A stretch of DNA of 15,435 nucleotides from an uncultured Clostridia bacterium (lineage in GTDB: Bacteria; Bacillota; Clostridia; UBA1381), in NCBI GenBank assembly GCA_934463455.1, contig CAKSJU010000048.1:1-15435 (forward strand), given 5' to 3'. Positions 1 to 7,332 of this stretch are shown one piece after another. Made by a program: the position numbers and the translations under genes. The stretch's first letter is position 1, and the number at the start of each line of letters is the position of its first letter. The notes under the pieces are model-generated. The model worked only from the letters and a program-made list of their open reading frames with translations, had not been told where the DNA came from and searched no databases.

Positions 1-60
1 CTGACTTATGACATGCTCAGAATACTTGTTATTCTTGATCGGGCAAAAGTTTTTAAATAA
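1..60 (+). CDS. C-terminal end of an unidentified protein (partial)
   Basis: Frame 1 is open from the first base and ends at a TAA at 58-60, giving 19 residues (LTYDMLRILVILDRAKVFK). A strong intrinsic terminator begins 26 bp after the stop, which supports a real + strand gene end. The fragment is too short to identify. Some transposases end in similar hydrophobic-plus-basic tails, but that is not evidence enough. An open 60-base frame could also occur by chance. Confidence 0.4.
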   Translation: MTYDMLRILVILDRAKVFK

Positions 61-85
61 TAAGGGGCTGTTTAAAATGTCTCAC

Positions 86-117
86 AAAAATCGAGGATGA
101 AAAGTCCTCGATTTTTT
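86..117 (+). terminator. Intrinsic terminator after the left-edge gene
   Basis: The arms AAAAATCGAGGA (86-97) and TCCTCGATTTTT (105-116) form a perfect 12-bp stem around a 7-nt loop, and the T-run extends to 117. The other strand also ends in a run of five T after the stem, so it may work in both directions and separate the edge gene from the minus-strand cluster. Confidence 0.85.
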
Positions 118-123
118 GTATAG

Positions 124-155
124 AAAAAAAGCTGAAACCGTAGCGGAAACAGCTT
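124..155 (-). terminator. Intrinsic terminator of the minus-strand TetR-MMPL-GLUG cluster
   Basis: Read on the minus strand, AAGCTG, TTT, CCG, loop CTA, CGG, TTT, CAGCTT forms a hairpin with a symmetric T/T internal bulge (129-155), followed by a run of seven T (complement of 124-130). It lies about 147 bp beyond the stop of the GLUG protein, the expected position for the end of that transcript. Confidence 0.7.
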
Positions 156-274
156 AATATATTTAATGAAAACAACAAAAACCACAACAATTTACTGAGT
201 TTTAAGCTTTAACTTTTGCCTCTGATATGCCAATTCAGCTAAATTTTCATTTTTTCAAAATTACTTCCTTGTCT

Positions 275-310
275 GGTGGTAGGCTTTATACACCGCCTTT
301 TTTATTTTTT
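275..310 (+). repeat. Hairpin repeat copy 1 (shares AAAGGCGGTGTA), terminator-like on the + strand
   Basis: On the + strand GGTGGT (275-280) can pair with ACCGCC with one wobble, followed by TTTTTT and further T-rich sequence. The minus strand carries the exact 12-mer AAAGGCGGTGTA (complement of 289-300), also found at 6921-6932 and 9161-9172. It sits just beyond the 3' end of the GLUG gene, so it could stop + strand readthrough into that gene. The rest of 156-301 is AT-rich with no coding frame that I recognise. Confidence 0.5.
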
Positions 311-3300
311 TGCCTTAAGCTTTTTAAGCTTTTTTACGCCGAATAAGAGAAATGCAGCTGCGGCAATTACACCGATAGCTGAATATATAATAATCGGTGT
401 GTAATTTTTTTTCATCTCACAAAGCTTAAAGACGGGAGTATTGGCTTCAAATTCAAGATAACTTCCGTATTCCTTTGCGTGTACTTTTTTCAGACCGTCT
501 CCGCTGTCTATATAGATATCTGCTTTTTTATTTTCGGATAACGGTAAATATCTTACTGTATAGCTGTCGGTGTATACTCCGCCTATATTGACATCATAAC
601 TGTCAACCGCATGGTTTTCCAAAGCTTTTGATACAGATACGGACGCGGCATCGTCAAATGAACCGCAAACCAATATAATGGATTTACCGTCACGTTTTAA
701 GTCGGAGGACAAAATATCCATAGTTCTGGAGTATTCGGCTGTAATGGTTGCATCGTGATTTACATTTTTAAAGTCATAATCGCTCCATTTCCCGTAATAA
801 CCGCGTTTTTCGGGGATTTTAGGAATTTCATCATCCGGAATTTCGTCTTTGTAGTTGTAATTTAAAGTTGCAATTTCTTTATCATCTGCTACGAATTTTA
901 AAGTGAAATTAACCTTTTTATTAAAATTATTATCCACAAAGCGGGCAAAATTATCTATTGTCGTCTCTTCGGCAACTCCCGCATAGTTAATATCGTCAAT
1001 TGCGCCGAGGGTATCGCTTATGCAATAGTTTCTCGAAAGCTTTTCTTTTTCGGCAGAGCCTGCTATCGCACCGGCATATTCTCCGTGGTCGTCAACATAA
1101 ACAAGGGATTGAGAATTGACGATTTTTGAAGCTTCACCTGCAATGCCGCCGATATAATCAGCTCCGGAAAGCTCACATTTTGTAGCTGAGTTTCGGATTA
1201 TTGTGTCGGATTTTCCTGCAATACCGCCGATATAATTTCCGTCACTGCTCGAAATTTTTCCGTAGTTGTCACAAGCGATAAGGCTGCCGAGATCCATTCT
1301 TCCGACAATACCGCCGACGTAGTTTTTCTTGGCGGTAATTTCTCCACTGTTTGTGCAGTTTCTCACAATACATTTTGTTTTGTATGTAAATTTCACGGAT
1401 TTTTTTCCGGTTGTTTTAACATCGTCTTCCGGGTCGAAATCATACTCAATTGCCATTGAGCCGACGACACCTCCTATATTTACATCACCGTTTACCACAC
1501 CGGTATTTTGGCAATTGACGGTTTTTCCGCGGGTGTCGGAGCTTTTGTCAATATCGGAAATATCTTCATAGAAATCATCTTTATCCGCGTCAACGGTGTC
1601 TTCGTATGCATCGGACATTATATCCGCCAAAAGCTCTAATTGGTCGGTAATGTCATGGACATTGTCCGTAAGCTTGTTTTTTTGGTCTTTCATAATTCCG
1701 TTTAGGTTTTCAAACTGACCTTGCATGCGGCGTATGGAAGCTTGAAGACTGTCAACATTCCCGTTAAAGGAATCGCTTATTTGAGGCAGGGTATAAGCTC
1801 CGCCTTTTGATAGGTTATTTACAATTGAATTTAATTTATCGGTCGCCGAGGAAAGGGAAGAAGCACCGTTTTCCAATTTTGTACAGCCGTCTTTGAAAGA
1901 ATCGATTGCTTTGTCCATTTCTTCGGTTGCATCTTTAAATTCTAAGGACAGGTCAAATCTGCCGATAATGTCCTGCATTTTTTCCCATGCCTTTGCAAGG
2001 CTCGAAAAAGCACGGGAAAAATAATCCAAAGAAGAACTGAGGGCTTTTAATGTTGTTTGGTCGGATAAAACCTCGAGAGCATCGCGGATTTCGGACAGCG
2101 ACTTTTTTATATCTTTATAATTTTCCGCCAGTGCTTTTATATTTGCAATTGTACTGTCTGCAATATTTTTTAGGTAGCCTTGCTTTTTCAAATCCGAAAG
2201 TATTTTTGCAATATCTCTCAGTGAGTTGCTCGCATCGATAATTGAATCGATTACGTCACTTATGCTTTGAGCTATTTCCGCAAAGCTTTGCTCGATATTT
2301 TTGCGTTCTTCAAGCGCTTTTTCAAGATGAACCATGGCAGTATTTAGCTTTTGAAGACCCGAATTAAGAGAATCAACACAAATTTGCAGCTGGTAAAGCG
2401 CACGTGAAAATTGCTTTGATGCCGTTCTTAAATATGCGAGAGCTCCGTTTAAGCTTTCTTCCGCTTTATCATCCATATCGACAGAGCCGCTTAAATCGTC
2501 GGCAAGCTTATCAATGGAGCTTTGAATGTAATCTCCGGTGGCTTTAAAATCTTCAAGACCGTCCGCCATTTGCTTTATACCGTCGGAAAGTTCTGTAAAT
2601 ACGGAATCTGAGCTGACAAGCGCGGTGTGAAGCCTGTCGGTCATGTCATTCGTTCTGGATATAACATCGTCGGTATAGTCGGTGACATCATCTGTTAAAA
2701 TATCCATTGTGTCCGTAATATTTCTTAGGGAATTGTTTATGCCATCAAGGCTGTCGGAAAAACCGCTTTCCGAGTCAACTCCCGAATTTACGGTACCGCG
2801 TATATCAGCGAGCGTATTTTTTATATCGTTAAGGACATCCTTTGAATATTCGAGCTGAACATAAGGCTCTGCCTGACCGCAGATGCCGCCTATATCCTTT
2901 CGACCGCGAATTTCCCCCTGATTTTCACAGCCGACAATATATCCGGCACTCCTGCCGCAAATACCGCCTGTGTTGTATCCTATCGATTTGTAACCTATAT
3001 TTCCGAAATTTTTGCAAGATGTTATTTTTCCTTTTAAGTATCCGCATATTCCGCCGGTGTCGGTATCGGTATTAACATTTTCGCTGCTGCGTATATCCGA
3101 AACATCAATATCGGAAAGGTCTTGCAGCGATTTTCCGGTTTCCGTTTCGGTTGTATTTACGGAAGAATAATTCTCACATAAATCCACTCTGCCGAAATTT
3201 TGTCCGCATATTCCGCCGGTATAGCTTTTTGAAATTACCGTTCCGTTTGAGCGGGAAGTACGTATGATACCGCTTTCTCCGACATAGCCGCATATTCCGC

Positions 3301-3784
3301 CGACGGTAGATTCTCCGGAAACATCTCCGTCAAAGCTGCAATTGATAATCGTACCGTTGTTTTCTCCGACAATTCCGCCGATATATTTTGCGCTTCCGGA
3401 CGGAGTAACAATACCTTTTACATTGAGGTTTTCTACGACAGCACCGTTTTGAATATAACGGAAAAGACCTTGATGAGAGCCTTTATTTACGATGTTCACT
3501 CCGGATATGGTATAACCGTTTCCATTGAAATGTCCGCTGAAAATCGGAATCGGAACAAAATTAATGTTTGAAAGATCAAGATTGTCCGCAAGTTCAACGG
3601 TTTTTCCGCGTGACCATGAATCTGTTTTACATTTTTTTGTTAAGTCAATGTAATCTTCGGTGGTTTTTATTGTTATTTTATTTGATGCAAGCACCGAAAA
3701 TAAAGGAGTAAATGTAAATAATACAAAAGCGGTGCAAAGCAGCAAAGATATATATCTATTCGTTTTGGTTGTCTTCATCATCAT
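302..3784 (-). CDS. Secreted, membrane-anchored GLUG-repeat protein with central coiled coil
   Basis: The function is unknown. The 1160 residues begin with a signal peptide (about 1-33, cleavage near VLA-S). A first GLUG block (about 60-305) holds six Gly-Gly-hydrophobic motifs, one GGIVG and five GGICG. Residues 311-730 are Asp/Ser/Leu-rich heptad-like helix, predicted coiled coil. A second GLUG block (about 755-910) follows, with GGVVG, GGIVG, GGIAG, GGIAG and GAIAG. Residues 958-1020 resemble an InlB B-repeat/Listeria-Bacteroides repeat (ending GYYGKWSDYDF...ATITAEY). The chain ends in one membrane segment (about 1129-1149) and a Lys-rich tail. The body therefore lies outside the membrane, anchored at the C-terminus. 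Three consecutive ATGs (3784, 3781, 3778) follow GGAGGAGG, so the exact start is uncertain by two residues. The first 29 nt overlap the upstream transporter gene, implying translational coupling. I infer that it is an extracytoplasmic partner of that transporter; an independent adhesin or wall protein is the alternative. Confidence 0.85.
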   Translation of the reverse strand: MMMKTTKTNRYISLLLCTAFVLFTFTPLFSVLASNKITIKTTEDYIDLTKKCKTDSWSRGKTVELADNLDLSNINFVPIPIFSGHFNGNGYTISGVNIVNKGSHQGLFRYIQNGAVVENLNVKGIVTPSGSAKYIGGIVGENNGTIINCSFDGDVSGESTVGGICGYVGESGIIRTSRSNGTVISKSYTGGICGQNFGRVDLCENYSSVNTTETETGKSLQDLSDIDVSDIRSSENVNTDTDTGGICGYLKGKITSCKNFGNIGYKSIGYNTGGICGRSAGYIVGCENQGEIRGRKDIGGICGQAEPYVQLEYSKDVLNDIKNTLADIRGTVNSGVDSESGFSDSLDGINNSLRNITDTMDILTDDVTDYTDDVISRTNDMTDRLHTALVSSDSVFTELSDGIKQMADGLEDFKATGDYIQSSIDKLADDLSGSVDMDDKAEESLNGALAYLRTASKQFSRALYQLQICVDSLNSGLQKLNTAMVHLEKALEERKNIEQSFAEIAQSISDVIDSIIDASNSLRDIAKILSDLKKQGYLKNIADSTIANIKALAENYKDIKKSLSEIRDALEVLSDQTTLKALSSSLDYFSRAFSSLAKAWEKMQDIIGRFDLSLEFKDATEEMDKAIDSFKDGCTKLENGASSLSSATDKLNSIVNNLSKGGAYTLPQISDSFNGNVDSLQASIRRMQGQFENLNGIMKDQKNKLTDNVHDITDQLELLADIMSDAYEDTVDADKDDFYEDISDIDKSSDTRGKTVNCQNTGVVNGDVNIGGVVGSMAIEYDFDPEDDVKTTGKKSVKFTYKTKCIVRNCTNSGEITAKKNYVGGIVGRMDLGSLIACDNYGKISSSDGNYIGGIAGKSDTIIRNSATKCELSGADYIGGIAGEASKIVNSQSLVYVDDHGEYAGAIAGSAEKEKLSRNYCISDTLGAIDDINYAGVAEETTIDNFARFVDNNFNKKVNFTLKFVADDKEIATLNYNYKDEIPDDEIPKIPEKRGYYGKWSDYDFKNVNHDATITAEYSRTMDILSSDLKRDGKSIILVCGSFDDAASVSVSKALENHAVDSYDVNIGGVYTDSYTVRYLPLSENKKADIYIDSGDGLKKVHAKEYGSYLEFEANTPVFKLCEMKKNYTPIIIYSAIGVIAAAAFLLFGVKKLKKLKAKK

Positions 3785-6215
3785 TATCCTCCTCCAACTC
3801 CGGTGATATATTATTTATATTTACATTTGCGGTCATGTCTCCGCGCACAATTCCGTGTATATCGGCGTCAACAAAACCGTTTATATAGCCTCTGACACGT
3901 CCGTTTACCAAAAATCTTCCGGTTTCTTTTCTGACAAGCTCGGGCTTGTTTATTGTAAATCTCGTTTTTTCGATAATTGTATCACCCAAAAGCAGTATTT
4001 CCGGTAAAACGCACATAACCAGGAACATTGACATAAGAGTTCCGGAGCAAAGTGTTTTACCTATAGATACTATAGCCGGCTGTGTTGACAGTTTCCCAAT
4101 AAGGAAGCCTGCAGATGCCAAAATACTGCCGGAGGTAAGAACTGTCGGAAATGCAAAATTTAAGCTGTTTCGCATTGCTTTTTTTATCGGCATTTTATCG
4201 CGAAGCTCCATATATCTTGAAGATATAACTATTGCATAGTCGATGTTTGCGCCCATTTGGATTGAGCTTACAATCAAATAACTTAAAAAGTACATCGGAT
4301 TGTTGAAAATTGTCGGCAGGGAGAAGTTAATCCAAACACTTCCTTGAATTACAGCAATCAAAAGAACAGGCAGACCTGCGCTTTTGAAAGTGAAGAACAA
4401 TACCAATATAACGAATATTATTGATAAGACACTTACAATAACGTTATCGGTTGCAAATGAGGTGGCAAGGTCGTAGCTTGATGTTGAATTGCCGACAAAA
4501 TATGATTCATCATAGTATTTTGCGGTTATTTGATGTATTGTATTGATAAATGCGAAAGTTTCTTCACCCTCTGTGGGAAGGTTTAAGTATATCAGCATTC
4601 TTGCATAATTGTCTCCGAGAAGCTGCTTTTTTGCACTGTCAAGCTGTAAATACAAGTCGTCGAGGTCTTTTTCAAGGTCGGCATCAAACTGTACATATCC
4701 GTCCTCTTTCATGTCATATACGAAAGAAAACATATCGATAAGCGGAACACCGTAATTTTCGATATTTCCCGCAAGCCGCCCGTAATCTTCATCATCGGCG
4801 GCATATGCGGCATAGACAAGCTTGGAAAGCTCAATATCAATATCGGTAAGCTCCGCAAATTGACGGGGAGTAAGCTTATCGGTTAAAACATATCCATCCT
4901 TAGCTTCTACACTTGAAAGTCCGGTTATTGATTTAATCTCTTCATGCGTTTCAAGCTCTTTGATAAGCTTCTTTTCTTTCTCATAATCACCGCGCGGTAC
5001 AACAAGCGCTGCCATGTTTTCGGCACCAAACTGGTCGTCTATCATTTGCTGGGCAATCTGAGTTTCATTTTTTCTGTCGGTTTCGGAGGAGGAAACGTCG
5101 TATACATAGGGACAATGTGAAGAAATAAGATAACCTCCTATGATAACCAAAACAAAGAGGGGAGGTACAATATATCTTAATTTGTACACAATTGAGCCGA
5201 GTACCGATATTTGCGGGACAAGATTTTTATGATGTGTTTTATCTATGTATTGTCCCAACAGCATTAATAGACACGGCATAACCGTGAATACGCTCAAAAG
5301 GCTGAAACCGATTGATTTAATCAAACACAAACCCATGTCAAAACCTATTCTGAAGTGCATGAACATCAGAGCGGCAAGACCGGATATTGTTGTAAGCGAG
5401 CTTGCGGAAATTTCAGGAATTGATTTTGCAAGAGCATAAATTACGGCTTCCCTTTGTTCGTGGTAATTTCGTTCTTCGCTGTAATGATGTATCATTATTA
5501 TTGCATAGTCTATTGATAAAGCAAGCTGCAGAATGGTTGTGACGGAGTTTGATACAAATGATATTTCTCCGAGCATATAATTGGTACCTTTATTCAAAAT
5601 TGAAGCAACTATAAAAGTGATAAGCAATACCGGAACCTCCATGTAGGTTTGGGAGGTAAAAAGCAAAACCGATACAATAATAACAGCCGCGATTAAGAAT
5701 ACGGTATTCATTTCGGCATCAAGAGCAGCGGAATCGTCGGAATCGCTTTCGGAAAAATAAGTGTCGTAGCCGGAAAGAGCTTCTCTGATTTCGGTGTATC
5801 CGTCCTGCGTTTCCGGAGAGCCGTCAGTGCTTGTAAGCGTGACATTAAAAAGAGCGCACCCGTTGTTGTAGTGGTCTTCGCTGTCGTCAAAATCAACAAG
5901 CTTGACATGCTTAAGTGATTTTAGCTTTGTATTTATATTTTCAGCTTCGTTATATGTAATATTAATAACCATAACCTTTGAAGTGGAATACGTAATAAAT
6001 TCGTCATCCATTATGGTAAGACCTTGACGGGTTTCGGTATTCTGCGGTAAATAAGCGGTTATATCGTTGCAGACCTGTACCCAGTTTTGTGAGAATAAAG
6101 AAAAAATAATTGCCGCTATATATATTACAAATACAATATTTCGTTTATCTACTATAACTGTGGATAGTTTGACAAAAAAGGTATCGTTTCCGTTTTTTTC
6201 TTCCATTTCTTTCAT
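3756..6215 (-). CDS. RND superfamily, MMPL-family membrane transporter
   Basis: An 819-residue membrane protein with two homologous halves, each a membrane segment, a large extracytoplasmic loop and five clustered membrane segments. First-half segments start near 27-43 and cluster at 170-325; second-half ones start near 346-364 and cluster at 590-745. Each half carries the family's Asp-Tyr pair in the fourth segment of its half: D236-Y237 (LALSIDYAIIMIHHYSEE) and D659-Y660 (QMGANIDYAIVISSRYMELR). In RND/MMPL proteins these acidic residues couple export to proton flow. Members move lipids, siderophores or hydrophobic compounds; the substrate cannot be told here. The cytoplasmic tail has eight tetrapeptide repeats (770-801) and an acidic end. 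The start has only a weak ribosome site; an in-frame ATG at 6206 is an alternative. A promoter lies about 40 bp upstream. The preceding TetR gene and the overlapping GLUG gene suggest one regulated unit. Confidence 0.9.
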   Translation of the reverse strand: MKEMEEKNGNDTFFVKLSTVIVDKRNIVFVIYIAAIIFSLFSQNWVQVCNDITAYLPQNTETRQGLTIMDDEFITYSTSKVMVINITYNEAENINTKLKSLKHVKLVDFDDSEDHYNNGCALFNVTLTSTDGSPETQDGYTEIREALSGYDTYFSESDSDDSAALDAEMNTVFLIAAVIIVSVLLFTSQTYMEVPVLLITFIVASILNKGTNYMLGEISFVSNSVTTILQLALSIDYAIIMIHHYSEERNYHEQREAVIYALAKSIPEISASSLTTISGLAALMFMHFRIGFDMGLCLIKSIGFSLLSVFTVMPCLLMLLGQYIDKTHHKNLVPQISVLGSIVYKLRYIVPPLFVLVIIGGYLISSHCPYVYDVSSSETDRKNETQIAQQMIDDQFGAENMAALVVPRGDYEKEKKLIKELETHEEIKSITGLSSVEAKDGYVLTDKLTPRQFAELTDIDIELSKLVYAAYAADDEDYGRLAGNIENYGVPLIDMFSFVYDMKEDGYVQFDADLEKDLDDLYLQLDSAKKQLLGDNYARMLIYLNLPTEGEETFAFINTIHQITAKYYDESYFVGNSTSSYDLATSFATDNVIVSVLSIIFVILVLFFTFKSAGLPVLLIAVIQGSVWINFSLPTIFNNPMYFLSYLIVSSIQMGANIDYAIVISSRYMELRDKMPIKKAMRNSLNFAFPTVLTSGSILASAGFLIGKLSTQPAIVSIGKTLCSGTLMSMFLVMCVLPEILLLGDTIIEKTRFTINKPELVRKETGRFLVNGRVRGYINGFVDADIHGIVRGDMTANVNINNISPELEEDNDDEDNQNE

Positions 6216-6252
6216 TCTGTTACCACACTTTCTACAATGTTATTATCATATT

Positions 6253-6281
6253 ATTATATAATATATTATATCTTATGGCAA
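6253..6281 (-). promoter_or_regulatory. Predicted sigma-A promoter of the MMPL-GLUG unit
   Basis: On the minus strand, TTGCCA (complement of 6276-6281), a 17-nt spacer and a perfect TATAAT (complement of 6253-6258) lie upstream of the transporter start at 6215. The predicted transcript start is near 6246. The transporter and GLUG gene could thus be transcribed independently of the TetR gene. Confidence 0.7.
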
Positions 6282-6331
6282 CCGACAAATTATCGGATGT
6301 GCATAAAATATATACAAATTAATAAATTTGT
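6282..6331. promoter_or_regulatory. Candidate operator region next to the MMPL promoter
   Basis: Two dyads lie directly upstream of the -35 box: ACAAATT-AATA-AATTTGT (6314-6331, perfect 7-bp arms) and CCGA-7 nt-TCGG (6282-6296). ACAAATTA occurs in both, at 6285-6292 and 6314-6321. TetR-family dimers bind such dyads, and the regulator gene is adjacent. No binding data are visible, and AT-rich palindromes also arise by chance. Confidence 0.4.
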
Positions 6332-6343
6332 CTGAATTTTAAG

Positions 6344-6907
6344 TTAATTCTTTTTTGAAATAAGCTTTACCGATTGCTTGATGTTGTTGTCAAACAGAAC
6401 ACCTGTTTTATTTATAATTTCGGAAAAATCCTCGTGCATTCCGGAATCAAGCCATTTGTTTAAAATTCCGAGCAGACCGCAGCTGTAAAAAGATGCTATA
6501 AAATTTATATCATTTTCCGATGCGTCGGTTTCGGAAGCGTTTTTCTGCGTAAACTCCAGCACAACATCATAAATTGCTTTTTCGAGATATTTTTCAAGCT
6601 GATGAGCCTTGACGGAATTGTGAAGATGATAGACCGCTTTTTTATTTTTTATAGCAAAATCCGCCGCGGACAGCAGCCCCTCGCTCCACGATGAATAAGG
6701 CTTTCGGTGATTTTCTGCAATATTATTGATTTCATTTTGCAGAATTTCGTCAACAAGCGCATATATATCTTCAAAATTATAGTAAAATGTATTTCTGTTA
6801 ATACCGCAGTCGTCCGCAATATCTTTAACTGTTATTTTGTCAAAAGGATATTCGTTTAGTAACTTCATAAATGACTGCATAATTGCGGATTTTGTAAATT
6901 TTGACAT
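6344..6907 (-). CDS. TetR/AcrR-family transcriptional regulator
   Basis: A 187-residue one-domain regulator of usual TetR length. An N-terminal helix-turn-helix (about residues 15-45) has the family hallmarks: FDKITVKDIADDCGINRNTFYYNFEDIYAL reads as helix 2, turn, recognition helix with the T/N-FYY-F signature. The helical remainder would be the ligand-binding and dimer domain, of the short DhaS-like TetR_C type. The start at 6907 is preferred because AAAGGAG sits 6 nt upstream; a frame-extended start at 6949 would lack a ribosome site and would read through a hairpin. It is the first gene of the minus-strand cluster, 128 bp before the transporter. It presumably represses the transporter pair in response to a ligand, and may control itself through the dyad at 6925-6947. 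That is inference from the usual behaviour of TetR-pump pairs. Confidence 0.88.
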   Translation of the reverse strand: MSKFTKSAIMQSFMKLLNEYPFDKITVKDIADDCGINRNTFYYNFEDIYALVDEILQNEINNIAENHRKPYSSWSEGLLSAADFAIKNKKAVYHLHNSVKAHQLEKYLEKAIYDVVLEFTQKNASETDASENDINFIASFYSCGLLGILNKWLDSGMHEDFSEIINKTGVLFDNNIKQSVKLISKKN

Positions 6908-6924
6908 AGTTACTCCTTTAAAAG

Positions 6925-6947
6925 GCGGTGTATAAAAAGTGTACCGC
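6925..6947. repeat. Hairpin repeat copy 2 in the TetR 5' region
   Basis: GCGGTGTA (6925-6932) and TGTACCGC (6940-6947) form an 8-bp stem with two G-U pairs around a 7-nt loop. The left side includes the exact AAAGGCGGTGTA 12-mer (6921-6932). It lies 18-40 bp upstream of the TetR start, just before its ribosome site, so it could be an operator or an mRNA structure. ATTTGTAGG follows at 6948-6956, as it also follows copy 3 (9211-9219), suggesting a larger shared repeat. Confidence 0.5.
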
Positions 6948-7255
6948 ATTTGTAGGGGATAGGAAAAAATGCTTCGGAACGCTCAAACCAAACCCGACGG
7001 CATACGTGGGTATTCCGAGCGGTTTGGTGAGGGCGTAGCAAAAAGGTGTTGTAATATAATAAAAATCGAAAATTTTGAGATTTTTTTCAAAAATCATTAA
7101 AATAGATTATTTTATAATATATACTTTTCAAGTAATACATGCCTTTTTGCGTTCCGGACTTTTTTTACATCCCCCATGATTAATTATGTATTAATTATAT
7201 CATACCGTAATAATTTTTTCAATAATTTTTAATACAAAAATTATGTTTTTTAATA
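6948..7255. other. Non-coding divergent intergenic region with inverted repeats
   Basis: I see no credible gene here. A locally GC-richer patch (about 6970-7036) can fold using CCAAACC (6988-6994) and GGTTTGG (7021-7027). A perfect 9-bp inverted repeat, GCAAAAAGG (7038-7046) and CCTTTTTGC (7142-7150), brackets about 95 bp of very AT-rich DNA. The tail after the second arm (GCGTTCCGGACTTTTTTT) resembles the tail after the terminator hairpin at 9187-9209 (GTGTTCCGAACTTTTTTT). The patch looks like decayed copies of a small repeat element rather than regulatory sequence alone. Confidence 0.45.
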
Positions 7256-7284
7256 TTGCAAAAATAAGGCAATTGTGATAAAAT
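7256..7284 (+). promoter_or_regulatory. Predicted sigma-A promoter of the chagasin-domain protein
   Basis: TTGCAA (7256-7261), a 17-nt spacer and TAAAAT (7279-7284) lie 49 bp upstream of the chosen start. The leader can form a small hairpin, GCTGTA-TTT-TACGGC, just before the ribosome site. Confidence 0.65.
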
Positions 7285-7332
7285 GACAGTAAATAATATA
7301 TTGCTGTATTTTACGGCAGAATGGAGGTTATT

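Noticed and set aside
61..85. GGGGCTGTTTAAAATGTCTCAC after the edge gene, reminiscent of insertion sequence ends
   Set aside because: No matching inverted copy is visible in the window and the orientation does not fit an element whose transposase would end at 60. Too little to call.
3946..4239. 97-residue + strand frame opposite the MMPL gene
   Set aside because: Lies opposite conserved membrane segments of the transporter; composition is typical of an antisense shadow.
6908..6949. Longer TetR frame beginning at 6949
   Set aside because: The extension lacks a ribosome site and would include the hairpin and the AAAGGAG site that fits the ATG at 6907.
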